From positions 1-46,043 of the forward strand of contig WTXI01000288.1 of the NCBI GenBank assembly GCA_022376515.1: a stretch of DNA of 46,043 nucleotides, read 5' to 3'. Below, piece by piece: positions 31,852-43,409 of this stretch (positions within the stretch are counted from its first letter, which is position 1; every line of letters begins with the position of its first letter). This DNA comes from Lactifluus volemus (lineage: Eukaryota; Basidiomycota; Agaricomycetes; Russulales; Russulaceae). The notes under the pieces were generated by a model. That model was not told the DNA's origin and did no database searches. It saw only the letters and a program-made list of their open reading frames with translations. The translations under genes and the position numbers were made by a program.

Positions 31852-34653
31852 ATGTCCAACAACGGCCAAACTGGCCTATTCTCAACCGTTTTTGGCTTTT
31901 TATCTCGGGAAGTTCAAGACTTTGTAACTACAGCAACGGGCGGTACTACAACTGAGGTGTGTGCGAGCATATTTGGCACTAGCACTGGATATCAAGAACT
32001 CATCCATGTCTCGTTAACCCACGTGTAGAAAGCTGTAAGTTCGACCCACTCGCGCCGCCACCCAAAGCCAAAACGAGGAAAGCATTCGAGGAAAGTGCGC
32101 TTGAACAGAGAGGACTCGGAACAAGACAGAGTTGAGGAACAAGAATGGCAAGAACAGCAGCACGCGTTTCGTAGATCGGACAGCCGCGTTCGACCAACTC
32201 ACGGAAAGGCAACCTCTCCAACCCTCCCTACCCAGCTCAGATCGTCCAAGAACCCACGACGTTCTCTTTCCCCGCGTCATCAAAAGCCATCTTTACGAAC
32301 GCGATCGGTGTCCCGCCCTCGCCGCCGTGGAACACCTCCCTTGACACGCTCACATACACCGCCGCTCGACGAACGCGCTTCGTTTCATGAACACAGCGAC
32401 GATGATGCAGGCGAAGAAGAAGATCAAGAGGGGGAAGATGAAGCCGAAGCCGAGGAAGAGCATGAAGAACCCCCGCCACAAACCCTTCCCCTCGCTAACG
32501 CTCTGCGCCGTCAGCCGTCGATCACAATGCCCGGTGCCCTCTTCCCTCGCAGTCCGTCAATCGACCCCAACTCGTCCCAACCTGTAGCGCGCCATGTACA
32601 CTTTCCAACCAAGCCGACCTACTTTGACTATGAGGTGCCTGTGGCTGGCCCATCGAACTCTCCGGAACGCCCGCCGCCCCTACACCGATTCCCCATCGAT
32701 CACGTGCGGAATCAGTTGGTGAGCTGTCTGGGAGGCGCGGCGAACGGGTCGCAGGTGGTGGCGATACCCTGACGGTGTCGGGACTGTTACGGACGGAGAA
32801 GGGCAAGCAGCGCGCGACGGATTCTGTAACGGATGCGGTATCGTCGCCTATGACGAGGTCGACTGCATTCGCTGGAAGAAATAGAGTCGATGCGGGCGAC
32901 GATGTGCGGTTTGAACCCGTAAGCGCGGACACGTCGAGCGAGATTCGCGTGCGCGGGATGGAGAAGCAGTTGTCCGCTGTGCGGGAGGAACGTAGAGCGC
33001 GCGAAGAATGGTGGGACACAGAGGCGGAAACGACCTTGATTAGGGAGGAGAAGGCAGGGTATGAAGACAAGATTAAGAAGTTGGAGGAAGAAGTGAGACG
33101 GCTCAGAGAGGAGGTACGCATCTCGAGTCCCAATTTTCCATATCGAATTTTTTTTTTCGTATTGACAATCTTTTTTTTTCTTGTTCCCGAAAGCTGGCGA
33201 GGAGACCAGCAACGACCCTCGCAGACTACTCATATTCCCACTCCATGCCCCCACCACCACCTCCACCGCCGCCGCCGCCGCCACCAGATAGATCCCTCGT
33301 TCTTCCCCGAATACCAACAACTCCTGCATCAACGGAACTGTCCTTTTCCGACGTTCGTGCACACTTACGACACGCTGGGACACCTGTCGAGGCTCCGATT
33401 AACGGTCCATCAAGGTCAAAGCGCGTCGGACAACCTACCATCGGCGTACCTGCAGACAAGATGGCCGCGTTCCTGAAGGAGATGAAGTCCGTACGACTAA
33501 GGAAGGTGTATAACGCACCGGCGGATATGGGACGACCCACTCTCCATGCGAGTTCCGCCGACAACTCGTTTGTCGCTGCAGGCATTCAGCGGCCACCACG
33601 CCCACGCCCAGTCGATGGCCCGGTTGCAATCGGCGAGAAGCGAAAGAGGGAGGTCGATACGCAGGCGATGGAAGGCGTGCAGTCGATCAAGCGTCGATTG
33701 ATGGGTCCAATTCCTCGCTCGGCAGACTCTTCCTTCCAATCTACAAACACGAGCTTCTCTTCTCAGTCTCAGTCTCAAAGCCAGAGTCAACCAGAGGCAG
33801 GCCTTCGAAGCTCCGCGCTCATTCATACCCGTACGAGCGTGGCCTTCGAGCTCTGTGGATGGGACAGACGTGACGCCGTCGCTCACTTCGATGGAGATCC
33901 CGAGCAAGTGCCTGATGAACCGTTGCCTCCCACTCCTCCTCAAGTACCCGTAGTCGCCGCTGAATCGCCGGAGGAACAGGTTCTTTCGCCTGTATCATCC
34001 CCCAAAAGGGAGCAGCTGTCCCTCGCCCGCCTACACCCCCTCGACGAGCTCAGCCCCATGAAAGAGTCGCACATAGTGTGTTTGACAAGCGTCCCCCGCG
34101 ATCGCCACTTCCTGCACCTACACCACTCAAGGCACGCCCACCAACACGATCCACAGCGCGACGCAGAATACTTGACGAATCTGACGACGAGGACGACCCA
34201 CTGGCGATCGCAGTGTCCGATTCACCCCTTGTTGTGCGCGCGCGACGAGAGCGAAGACCTGCAGCGACGGGAACGGGAGCTGCTCGGCATACGCGACGGG
34301 ATAGTGAATCATCGGCGCAAGGCGGCGAGCCAAGCAAGACTGGGCGACGGCGCACGCTAGACGAGGAGCTACGCAACTCTGATGGGGTGACTGAAGAAGA
34401 CTTGTTGGTGTTTGATATTGAGCCGCATGTGTACACCACGGTTGGGTCGGCTAGTGGACCTGGGCGTGGGCGTAAAGGGTTTCTTGCGCACGGTGGCGGT
34501 GGAGGTATCCCTGTATACGTGGGCGCTGGAACTGTCGAACGCGTAGAAGGTGGCGATGACGATGACGATGAAGTGCAAATAATCGAACCTCCACCGCCAC
34601 CGACGGCGCCAAGAAGAACCAGAGGACGTACTGGTAGTGGTGTGCGGAGATGA
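31852..34653 (+). CDS. Coiled-coil, proline-rich protein, unknown role
   Basis: My model is exon 1 31852-31956 (MSNNGQTGLFSTVFGFLSRE), exon 2 32029-32718, exon 3 32799-33113, exon 4 from 33194, and a last exon ending at 34653. One more splice is needed between about 33850 and 34077, because the frame changes there. Exon 2 is basic then very acidic (DDDAGEEEDQEGEDEAEAEE). Exon 3 has a coiled coil (MEKQLSAVREERRAREEWW to KIKKLEEEVRRLREEV). Exon 4 opens with a run of 13 prolines and contains an NLS-like GEKRKREVD and a Gln/Ser repeat. The end is DDDDDEVQIIEPPPPP. I do not recognise the family. A nuclear or cytoskeletal scaffold would fit, but that is a guess. Two decayed copies lie at 40430-43170 and 43410-44520. 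Confidence 0.7.
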
Positions 34654-34912
34654 TGATGACTTGTGTTTTACGATGATTTAGAACATATGACACGAGATCT
34701 ATCACTTGTTTGTTATTGGGCATTTTTTGTTATCATTTTTTGTCGATGTTACCCTATTTTCACTTCCTTTCCACTGTTCCCCCGGTGTGTGGCTTACTGT
34801 AAGGAACTTTGAGAGAAATTTGATTCGGAGCCAAGAGACAGGAGATCCTCAGACTCGTCCGTCACTGTCGGCGCTTTCGGTCAGACAATCTGATCCTTGC
34901 CTTTGTACTGAT

Positions 34913-36112
34913 ATGACTGGCCACGTATTCGGCATCTCCGACTCTGCCCTCGCCTCACTCTCAACCAGTTCACGAGTGTCCATACAGCGATTGCTCGCTT
35001 ATTCCTCATCCGAGTCCTCCAACGCGTACGTACAGTATTCTCATTCATTCCAGTAAAACTCCGGGCCGGCGGCGCCCGTTCACTCTCGGGATTCTCTTCG
35101 ATTCTCGCGGGGCTGCAGGCTCCAACTCCCTTTTTGAAACTTTTGAACCTGATTTGCGCCTCCCCCCCTCTCCCATTTTAGATATGTGGATCTACCGATT
35201 TCGAAGCTCGCCGCGGTTCTGGTTCTGTTGTATGAAGGAGCCGGCGGCGAGCTACGCGTGCTCTTGACCACCTGCTCGAAGGAACTGCGTTCCCATCCGG
35301 GACAGACCGCACTTCCAGGAGGGAAAATGGACAAAACGGACGCTGGGGTGGTCGAAACTGCAGTGAGCCCTTTTTCTTTTCTTTGTCCTTCCCAATGGAG
35401 TCATTCGACGCATGGCCCGCGATTGTTGCGATTCTTTGGCTGGTAGTTTAGGGAAGCAAATGAAGAAATCGCACTCCCACTGTACTCTCCGCACGTTCAC
35501 ACCCTCTGCGCCCTCGATCCATTCGTCTCGCGGTACATGGTAGTGGTCACTCCCGTGGTAGCCTTTCTCGATGACCTCTCCCTTCTGGAGGAGCTGCGCG
35601 CGGCTCCTGGTGAGGTGGCACATATATTTGACCATCCGCTCGAGGCACTGCTCGATCCTGAGTTGGTCTGCAAGGAGGCACTCGTACTGCTGGATAGCGA
35701 GCATTGGCCTTACGAGGAGGAACTCCACGTGCGTCCCCTCATTGTAGCGTCCTTCAGCTGTTCCCACTCTTATGGTTATCGCCTTTACTCAGAACTTCAC
35801 GGACGCCCTCTGGCTAGGGAGTATTTATCGCCTGCACCGCTTCAGGAGCACAGCCTCGCCAGTGAAAGGATTGACAGCAGACATCCTCGTAGGCTTTTTC
35901 TCACTGCCCTGCTTTGTTCGGTTTGGCTGACGGTGGAAAATTAGATGGAGATTGCGAATATTGCGTACGCTCGCGATGCTGCATTTGAGAGGTGGGGACC
36001 AGGCCAATTAAAATCCTTCGAGGAAATCCAACAGGCTATCTCGGCTTGCTCGCAGCCACACTGGCAGCCCTTACCTGGAAACGTTGCACCAACTGCAACT
36101 GTGTTGGCCTGA
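34913..36112 (+). CDS. Nudix hydrolase, CoA diphosphatase type
   Basis: Five exons (34913-35025, 35182-35362, 35447-35728, 35793-35888, 35945-36112) give 279 residues. The Nudix box spans exons 2 and 3: GGKMDKTDAGVVETA then FREANEEIAL, which fits GX5EX7REUXEEXGU except that the last Gly is Ala. Just upstream is the CoA-pyrophosphatase signature (LLTTCSKELRSHPGQTALPG) seen in yeast Pcd1 and mammalian NUDT7/NUDT8. The expected reaction is hydrolysis of CoA or oxidised CoA to phosphopantetheine and 3',5'-ADP. I see no PTS1 at the C-terminus (ATVLA) and no evident mitochondrial presequence, so location is open. It lies 259 bp after the coiled-coil gene. A broken partial copy lies at 44900-45330. 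Confidence 0.87.
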
Positions 36113-36608
36113 TAGTTACTCAAACATCAGGTCGTTTCTCACAGATGTACGTACAAGAATAGGGTAATGCACTCATAGAATTTATGAGTTTGGTGGTGGG
36201 AACGCACTGGTCTATAATCATCCAAGTCATCTGATTTGACCTTGGATGACCCACAAAATCAGCATGGCCATTGGGTGGGATATGCCAAACATGTAAAGTT
36301 TAGTAGCAATACAAAATGCGATGGCGAGCGACATCGGATTCCTATCAGACGTACTTGTAGCGCATTGGTAACGATACACCGTTGCATACACTTCTTTGAA
36401 TATGCGTTTACATGGCGCAGAATGTTTACAACAACCACTAGTAGTACAGTAACAAAGACGTACTCGTCGACGTGTGCTACGTGAGTCGGCCGTATCACAA
36501 TAGGGTTGGGATGGCAGTGTACATAATGTGAGGTGGGGATGGGTGAAGCCTGAGCGTTGTCAGTGACAGTTCAAGTTGTAGGGATGGGCTGTGGTGTCGC
36601 ACATACTC
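36113..36608. other. No gene between Nudix and NLR
   Basis: This is the shared 3' region of two convergent genes. It contains only short frames without family resemblance. Confidence 0.5.
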
Positions 36609-39600
36609 TCATTTAGAAACGTGCTCTGAGAGCAGTTTAATCATCTCCTCATGATCTTGATCTGCAACCTGGAATGCCGTTCTGCCACGATTATCTACCG
36701 CTCGTATATCCGCTCCATGCTCGAGCAATACACATGCGACTGCGCATTTCCCCTCCCGTTCCTCTCCGGACGCCGTTGGGAAGAAGCCAGATGTAACGGG
36801 GTCGAACCATCGTTACTCCGCGCGTTCATATCTGCACCGTAGACAAGCAATAACTGAACCACATCGGGATGACCTTTCTCGATGCTACGTGTAATTGGGT
36901 TTCGCCGTCGATATTCTTGATCTTGACGTCTGCATTATGTTTCGCTAGTAATTGAGCTGCCTCGAACCTCCCCCATACAGCAGCAAAATGTAGTGGAGTC
37001 CAACCATTTTTGGTCTGGATATCCGTATCCGCGCCATGACTGAGTAGCCACTGCACAATTTCAGTGTCGCCATGTATCGTTATCCCATGCAGTGGTGTTT
37101 TTTTATAGGAGCCTCGAGCGTCAACCTTTGCACCGTGGTCATAGAGTAACTGTGCGACATGAAAGTGTTTGCCAGCCAATGCAGCCCCCAGGGGTATCCG
37201 ATACCATCCGCCATCGGCATTCACATCTTGTAGATGCCTGACAATGAGATCCTCTGCAAGGTCACGAAATCCACAGAGTGCGGCGTAATATAGGGGGGAA
37301 GCCAGTTCGCGGTGGGTGTATAGGTTTGAGAAATACTGGAAAAAGGAACCACCAGGGGGTTGAGTGTCTATGTTGTAGAAACGGAGCCACGCCGAAAAAT
37401 GAAGCTTGGTGGGATCAAAAAGAAGTTGCAGCCCCTTCCATATTCCGGACGACACATTCCCGAATTGCGCATGGTCGACCCAGTATCGAGCCGCATATTC
37501 AGCCAGTGGAAAGTCGTCCATTACCTTTTCTTTATCCTCCGAGTCGGCCTTATCTTCGTAAGCCTGGTCGTCTCCGGGAAAATGCAACAAGACACCTAGG
37601 CAAGATTGTGCGAGGGTCTTGTGCGCTCGCTCCAGGGAAATGTGATAGCGGGAGACATCCGGACTTGAATCGGCAAGACGAGGCGAAGTAAGGAACTCCT
37701 TCACCGAGAAATGCGAGAATTGAACGACCCGTGAATCGTCCGAGTCTATCTCGACAATGGCAATCAAACTGGAACATGCCGCTTGAAGAGCCTCTTCTTG
37801 ATCTTCCCATCGCCAGTCTGGGTTCAACATCGGAATCCCTTCACCACTATCGAAGTCAACCGCGAGGACTTCTCCGAGTTCCTCAACGCGAAGTGGTCGG
37901 GTGGCCACTACGAGACATTGGAAAAGGCGATAAGCATCCTCGCGATTCGTGCCCTTGATTCCCTTCAGAACACGTAGATACGTCTCGTCCAGGGATTCGG
38001 GCAACTCTTTGAGGACACGCTCGACATTGCGTGCAGGACAGTCCCTCAGCGTTTGCAGCTGGCATACAACCCATCGAAACCTGATTATCTGCGTGAGAAC
38101 GTGCTGCCAGCATAAACAGACATCCGTACATTCCGTCGGCTTTTTCAGAGAGTGTCTTGATAACTAGATCTTTAAACGCTTGTCTCCAGTTCTTCATCAC
38201 CAGCTCATTGTCCGAATAAATCACCGAGCGAACATATTCGGCAATATCTTGCTTCTGTCCATCTTGGTCGTGCAGAGACAGCTTGAGACGTGGGAATTGT
38301 TCAAGAGAATTTCGTATATCAAGCTCGTGGCGGCTTGTTACACATATATACAAGTTCGGAAGCTGTAGCTCGACAAGTTCCTTAAGAAACCTCAGGACCT
38401 TTTGACGCGACTGGGGCACCCCGATTGACTTGGATATATTGGGGCATTCGTCGAGAGCGTCGATAATAAGATAGATTGGCGCTTGTCCCAGGACCCGAAA
38501 CATGCTTTTGAGGCAATGTGAAAGCACAGTTTCACTGGGTTGTTGTTTTCCCTGATGGTGCGTGGAGTACAGGTCGAAAAGGACCTTGAAGCAAAGCTCG
38601 GATTGACAACAGAGCTGGACGAGGAGAGAAGTTTGCAATGCGCGAATATCTTGCTTCGAGGCATCTTTAAAGTCGAAGAAAAAATACACCATGTGAGACG
38701 GCCTGGTGTTGAGGGACTGTTTGAAGTCATTGACGATCGCAGAGCTGGTCAAAAATATGACTTGGTTGAAAGTCAGTCAGTCAGATAGCGACTCACCTAA
38801 GGATGGTTTTTCCGGACCCGGCTATCAAGTCATAAGGGAGAGATTAGCAACAGCAGAGTTACTGATAAAAGAACATATGTACGTTTTCCATGAATCCAGA
38901 ATAAGGACCCAGAACTGGATGCTTTCCAATCTTGAAAGGTCTGGCCTTGAGTGAACCACACCGCAGTGCCATCGTGGTAAGCATCTCGGGCAGTGTTATA
39001 ATTGATGGAAGGATCTGGAGGGGAAAGCCACTGGTGAAACGATTCGCGTAACTGATGTTCACTGGCAGTGGCATTTTGAGACTCTAGCCAGTGTCTCAGA
39101 TCTCCAAGATCGTCCCCAACCTGTTGCGTTGCTAACGTTGTTTCCCTTATACCTATAACTCATTATTAGCACTAGACTAGTCGAAATATACGTTGCGCAC
39201 CATCAACCACCTGTTCCATTTTATTGTCCATGCTGCCCGTAGCTTCCAGGACTTGCACAGTTGCAGTTAGAGCCTCATCATTGGACAATCTTTCCATCCT
39301 TTTCAGCGAATCTTCAATATCCGTCTTTCCGCACAGCTTCATCAGGAATTTCTCTGAAAACGGTCAGTCAACTTGAAGTGACAACTCTACAAGAGATCAA
39401 CTCACTCCCCATCCTTGTCTGATCTCCTTCGTCGCAATAGCCAGGATTCCAAGAATTTCCGCCATTATCTTCGCAATCACATTCTTCATCGCTTCAGTCA
39501 GTCGAATATTGACGTAGATCTCGAGACGTCCGAAAAAGGTTTCGATTCGGTTGAAAAGATCAACGAGGGAGTCTTGGCTTGCGCCGACATCCTTGGCTGC

Positions 39601-40052
39601 CTATAGGCTTTATGGTCAGATTTGACTGTACGAATGAAAGGGTACCACACACCACGAGTAAGACACCAATTCCAGCAAAAATCACTTTTGCCGGTGAGAA
39701 TACCTCGAGTCCGAATGTTAGAGGGCAGATCCTTGACGGGAGGGATCTGAAGATTCACCATGGCAACACCCTGGCCAAGGGTGCCGGAAAGTGCGCATAG
39801 AACAGTAACAGTGGTGTTGAGCCATTGTTTAGAGCTTCCAATATCGCTCCGAGATTGAATGAACTGTTGAATATTGTACTGTTTATTAAGTAAGTCGAGG
39901 ATAGCGCCAGGGGAATCGCAATCTTCCAGTTGTACTGTGAGCTGGTGGGCAAGAAGGTCGTTCTTTGTCTTCCTTTTATATTTGATCAGGGCAGCATCGA
40001 AAATAGGTCGGAAATTGGATGCTGAGGGTGTCGGGATTGGAGTGTGAGACAT
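36609..40052 (-). CDS. NLR: Goodbye-NACHT-ankyrin protein
   Basis: Exons on the minus strand are 40052-39759, 39703-39653, 39600-39406, 39351-39201, 39152-38883, 38821-38797, 38744-38130 and 38080-36826. They give 951 residues in phase. The N-terminal Goodbye-type domain of fungal STAND proteins reads SNFRPIFDAALIKYKRKTKN and VFSPAKVIFAGIGVLLV. The NACHT NTPase has Walker A HGKPGSGKTIL, carried mostly by a 25-nt micro-exon, and Walker B IYLIIDALDECP. A winged-helix-like region (VVQFSHFSVKEFLTS) and at least three ankyrin repeats follow (TPLHGITIHGDTEIVQWLL, TPLHFAAVWGRFEAAQLL). Such proteins act in fungal non-self recognition and regulated cell death; the ligand is unknown. Downstream of 36890 the ankyrin homology continues in other frames (VQLLLVYGADMNAR; VLLEHGADIRAV) to a stop at 36609. 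So this allele has lost one and a half repeats to frameshifts, or has further introns. Confidence 0.88.
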
Positions 40053-40245
40053 AGGGAAAGTTATGAGTGTGTTAAGGCATAAAGGCAAAGATGACAATGC
40101 TGCCTGAAAATAGTCCCACGAAGCTCGCCACCACGGAGTCAGTCCACGTATGAGACCTAGCGTATTGCCTGGACTCGGAGGTCTTTCAGTTTGCCATCAT
40201 CATCGAACGCTATTTAGACAAAGTACTGGATCGTCATTGACAGGA

Positions 40246-40297
40246 AAAGGTGCAAGAACAGCTCCAGCGCCGGAGCTGCCAGTGTTCTTGCACCTTT
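40246..40297. repeat. Hairpin at start of relic B
   Basis: AAAGGTGCAAGAACA (40246-40260) is followed by its exact complement TGTTCTTGCACCTTT (40283-40297). A smaller stem GCTCC/GGAGC lies inside (40261-40265 and 40272-40276). A related hairpin precedes relic C (43298-43343). Both are followed by almost the same sequence (CTATCACGC, then GTTGATTGAT). Confidence 0.75.
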
Positions 40298-40429
40298 CTC
40301 TATCACGCCTCTAAAACCTGTTGATTGATAACCGCACTTCGTTTGACAGGCACGGAGACACAGCGAAGAGAATTACGACAAATCTGCGCCACAATCGTTT
40401 CGCCTCCTGTTATGGAGACTGGACATTGA

Positions 40430-43170
40430 ATTAATGACAAGCGCCTCTGAATCCCTGACTTTACCGCCGATTGTCCATCACGATCCCTGCATCGTCTTCC
40501 CTCGCAGCCCACTGGGTTGTATGGATGCTGGACTGTCCGGCTCCATTATCCTGCTCCGTCGCATGCCCTGAGCATTTCCTGACCAAGCCTGTCTATTTTG
40601 ACTACGTGGCATCCCTTCCGGCCCTTTGAATTCTTTAGAACCCCTCCGCAACCTACACCGATTACCCGAGGATCCCAAGCGGGATCGGTTAGTGAGGTGT
40701 CTGGGCACCGCAGCTAGTGGGTCTCAGATGTCGGTGGTGATGGCGTGCTACCAGGGACCAGGGTGGTCAGGGCTAGCAGTGCGCATGGTGGATCTTTTAA
40801 CGTGTGAAGCACCGTCACTTCAGGCCTTCTGGGGTTGAGTTTGGCTGATCCAAGGAGGGTAAATGAGTCATTACCTTGCAAACATCAAGTCCAACCGGAT
40901 TTATGGTTGTAGGCAAGGAGAGAAATGGGCATCTCGTGTCCAGATTTCCATCTGTCTTTTCGTGTTGACAATCTGTCCGTTATTTTTGTTCCCGAAGGAG
41001 ACCAGGAATGGCCCCCACAGACTACTCGTATTCTACTCGTATTCTCACACCATGTCCCCACCCCCACCTTCGCCCCCACCATTAGGTAGACCCCTTGTTC
41101 TTCCCCGCATACATCCAACTCCTGAATCAGTGGAACTGTCCTTTTCCGATTTTCATGAGTCCAGGGCAACGCGAATCAGATAACCTACCATTGGCGTAAA
41201 TGCAGACAAGATGGCGGCAGGAGATGAAGTCCGTACGACCAACGAAGCTATTTAACGCACCCGAGAGCTGGGACGACCCGAGTTCCGCCAACGACTCAGC
41301 CAGAGCCAGCCAGCCAGAAGCAGTACCTTTGAAGTCTCCGCCTCGGGTATACGGTACAAGCGTGGCCTTCGACTCGGAGTAGTGTGGATGGGACGGACGT
41401 GACGCTATCACTCACTTCTGATGGGAATCCTAAGCAAGTATCGATGACCCGTTGCCTCCCACTCTTCCCAAGTACACATAGATGCCGCTGAATCGCCGGA
41501 GGAAGAGGTGCTATAAAAGTCAAGTCGCCGGTGTACCTTGACGGACCGTGAGCGACGTGTCCCGCGTCGTCCTGTTTGCCATCGCCATCGACCCAAACAT
41601 CGTACGTGCATCAACGTCGAGCACCGTGACCCATGAGCAATTCAAGAAAGCTGTGGTGATCATAATGACCCTTCCACGGGAAGGTGCCATCCAGCCCACA
41701 AAGGAGGACCAAGTCTACGTGGGCACCCTTGTTTTTTTTCGTAGTCCTTTCACCTAACTGGGTCTAACCTTATTATACTCTTATTACAAGCAGCGTAGGG
41801 TTTTCTATGCGCAACTGTGGGCATCACGGTCCTCATTTACACCAAACTTGGAATTCTAGCCGCCAAACGCGACGTCAACATCCCGTGACCTGGTATGCTC
41901 TACGGATAAAGCCAAGTGGTGCGCGATCGCTTTCTTCCATTTAAGCCATAATTGCTGATATGATGTAAACCATTTACACCCTATCACAGTACAGGTATGC
42001 TTGGAATGATCATCAACAGGGCACATCGAAGGAGGAGGCGTTGACCAAATATGTAGAGAAGCTCATTGACGTGGGTTGCTCATGTACCCTCATAAAAGTC
42101 GTGATGCTGATCTACCAATATATTACTCTAGATTCTCGAAGCCGCGGGGACGAAAGAGGCAAAATGTCACATAGTCGAGATCAACGCTACCTGATTTGTC
42201 GACGGCAGATGGGGCTCGGGAGTCCCGGAGGAGAGAGGGGTATCCTTGTTAAATGCTGTATATGTGTCTTGTGCGTCGTCCTGGTCACACGTTTATCTGC
42301 GTGTATTATCCCCAAAAAGAGGGCGGCCGTTCCTCGCCCGCCCATACCCCCCTCGACGAACACAGTGCCATAGGGATCTAGCGCATAGCGTGTTCGATGA
42401 ACGTCCCCCGCCATCGCCACTTCATGCACATACACCACGCAAGGCGCGGGCCTCGGAATACTCGACGAATCTAACGACAAAGACGACCACGGGCGATTGT
42501 CGCGCTTGATTTACCCCTTGCTGCGTGTCCGCAACGAGAGCGAAGCCGGGGGCAGGGGCTGTTCGGCATGCACGGCAGGGGAGTCATTAACGCAAAGCGG
42601 CGAGCCGAACAAGGCTGCGCGACAGCGCACGTTAGACCCGGACTCGGGTGGCGTGACTGATGAAGACTTGTTGATGTTCGATATTGAGCCGCACTTGTAT
42701 ACTGCGGTTGGGCCGGTGGCGGTGGAGGTATCACCGTATCCGCGGGCGCTGGAACTGTCGAAGGCGTAGAAGGGGGTGATGAAGATGAGGGTGAAGTGCA
42801 AGTACTCCACCGTCACCGATGCCGCGAAGGAGGACAAGAGGACGTACTGGTAGTTGTGTGCGGGGATGATGGTGACTATGTTTTACGATATCATAGAACA
42901 TCTACTATTCATTGGTCTAAGCTGTACATGTTTGGTTATTGTGAAGTTTGTTTTCATTTGTCATTAGGTTCCCGGGGATACTACCCCACTGGCAGAACCA
43001 CTGTAACGTACTACAGTATTATCGTTGTGCTTTTGCAACTGCGTTACCCTATTTTCACTTCCGTTCCACTGTTACCCGGTCTGTGGCTTTTAAACTCAAA
43101 ACTTTGAGAGAAATTTTGAGTGAGCCAACAGACCGGAGATCCTCGTCTCGTCCAGTCGACACCTGACCTA
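40430..43170 (+). pseudogene. Relic B of the coiled-coil gene
   Basis: This is a decayed copy of 32480-34870. Matching blocks include: the segment before the coiled-coil exon (CTATTTTGACTACGTGG near 40588); the intron 3/exon 4 junction (GTTGACAATCTG, TTCCCGAAGG) with a shorter proline run and LPRIHPTPESVELSFSDF; the LPPTPPQ-like region; and the last exon (GVTDEDLLMFDIEPHLYTAVG at about 42650-42715). 43030-43150 matches the intergenic sequence at 34740-34870, just before the Nudix start. Many indels and stops break every frame. The stretch about 41520-42290 is foreign to the parent and contains an acyl-CoA-binding-protein relic. No Nudix coding sequence follows this copy. Confidence 0.75.
41614..42194 (+). 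pseudogene. Acyl-CoA-binding protein relic
   Basis: Four exon-like blocks follow the ACBP fold: 41614-41718 (VTHEQFKKAVVII, GAIQPTKEDQVY), about 41799-41919 (FYAQ, then DVNIP and PGML), 41995-42070 (AWNDHQQGTSKEEALTKYV) and 42132-42194 (ILEAAGTKEAKCHIVEINAT). ACBPs are small cytosolic proteins that bind long-chain acyl-CoA esters. The start codon is ACG where ATG is expected. Exon 2 has two in-frame stops (TGA after DVNIP, TAA before the AKW position) and a garbled middle. Intron positions are retained, so this is not a processed copy. It lies within relic B of the coiled-coil gene and is absent from the parent locus, so it was inserted or rearranged there. Confidence 0.82.
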
Positions 43171-43297
43171 GTCCGAGAAAGTCCCACGAGTACCAAACCA
43201 AACCAAAGCCGGATATGGAAGACAGCTCCGAGTCACCGAGCTCACCTCTTTCCGTCTGCCATCTCATCAAATACCATTCAGACAAGCCGCATTTTCA

Positions 43298-43343
43298 GGG
43301 AAAGGTGCAAGAGCAGCTCCAGTGCTTTTTATGCACCTTTCCC
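43298..43343. repeat. Hairpin at start of relic C
   Basis: GGGAAAGGTGCA (43298-43309) pairs exactly with TGCACCTTTCCC (43332-43343). It is related to the hairpin at 40246-40297, with the inner stem partly lost, and lies at the same place relative to the relic that follows. Confidence 0.75.
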
Positions 43344-43409
43344 CTATCACGCTCGTAAAATCCGTTGATTGATGAGCGTGGTCGTTCTACGGGCATCATA
43401 ATAGAGATT

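Noticed and set aside
33226..33585. 119-codon minus-strand frame ending in a glycine run
   Set aside because: It is the antisense of the proline run in the coiled-coil gene.
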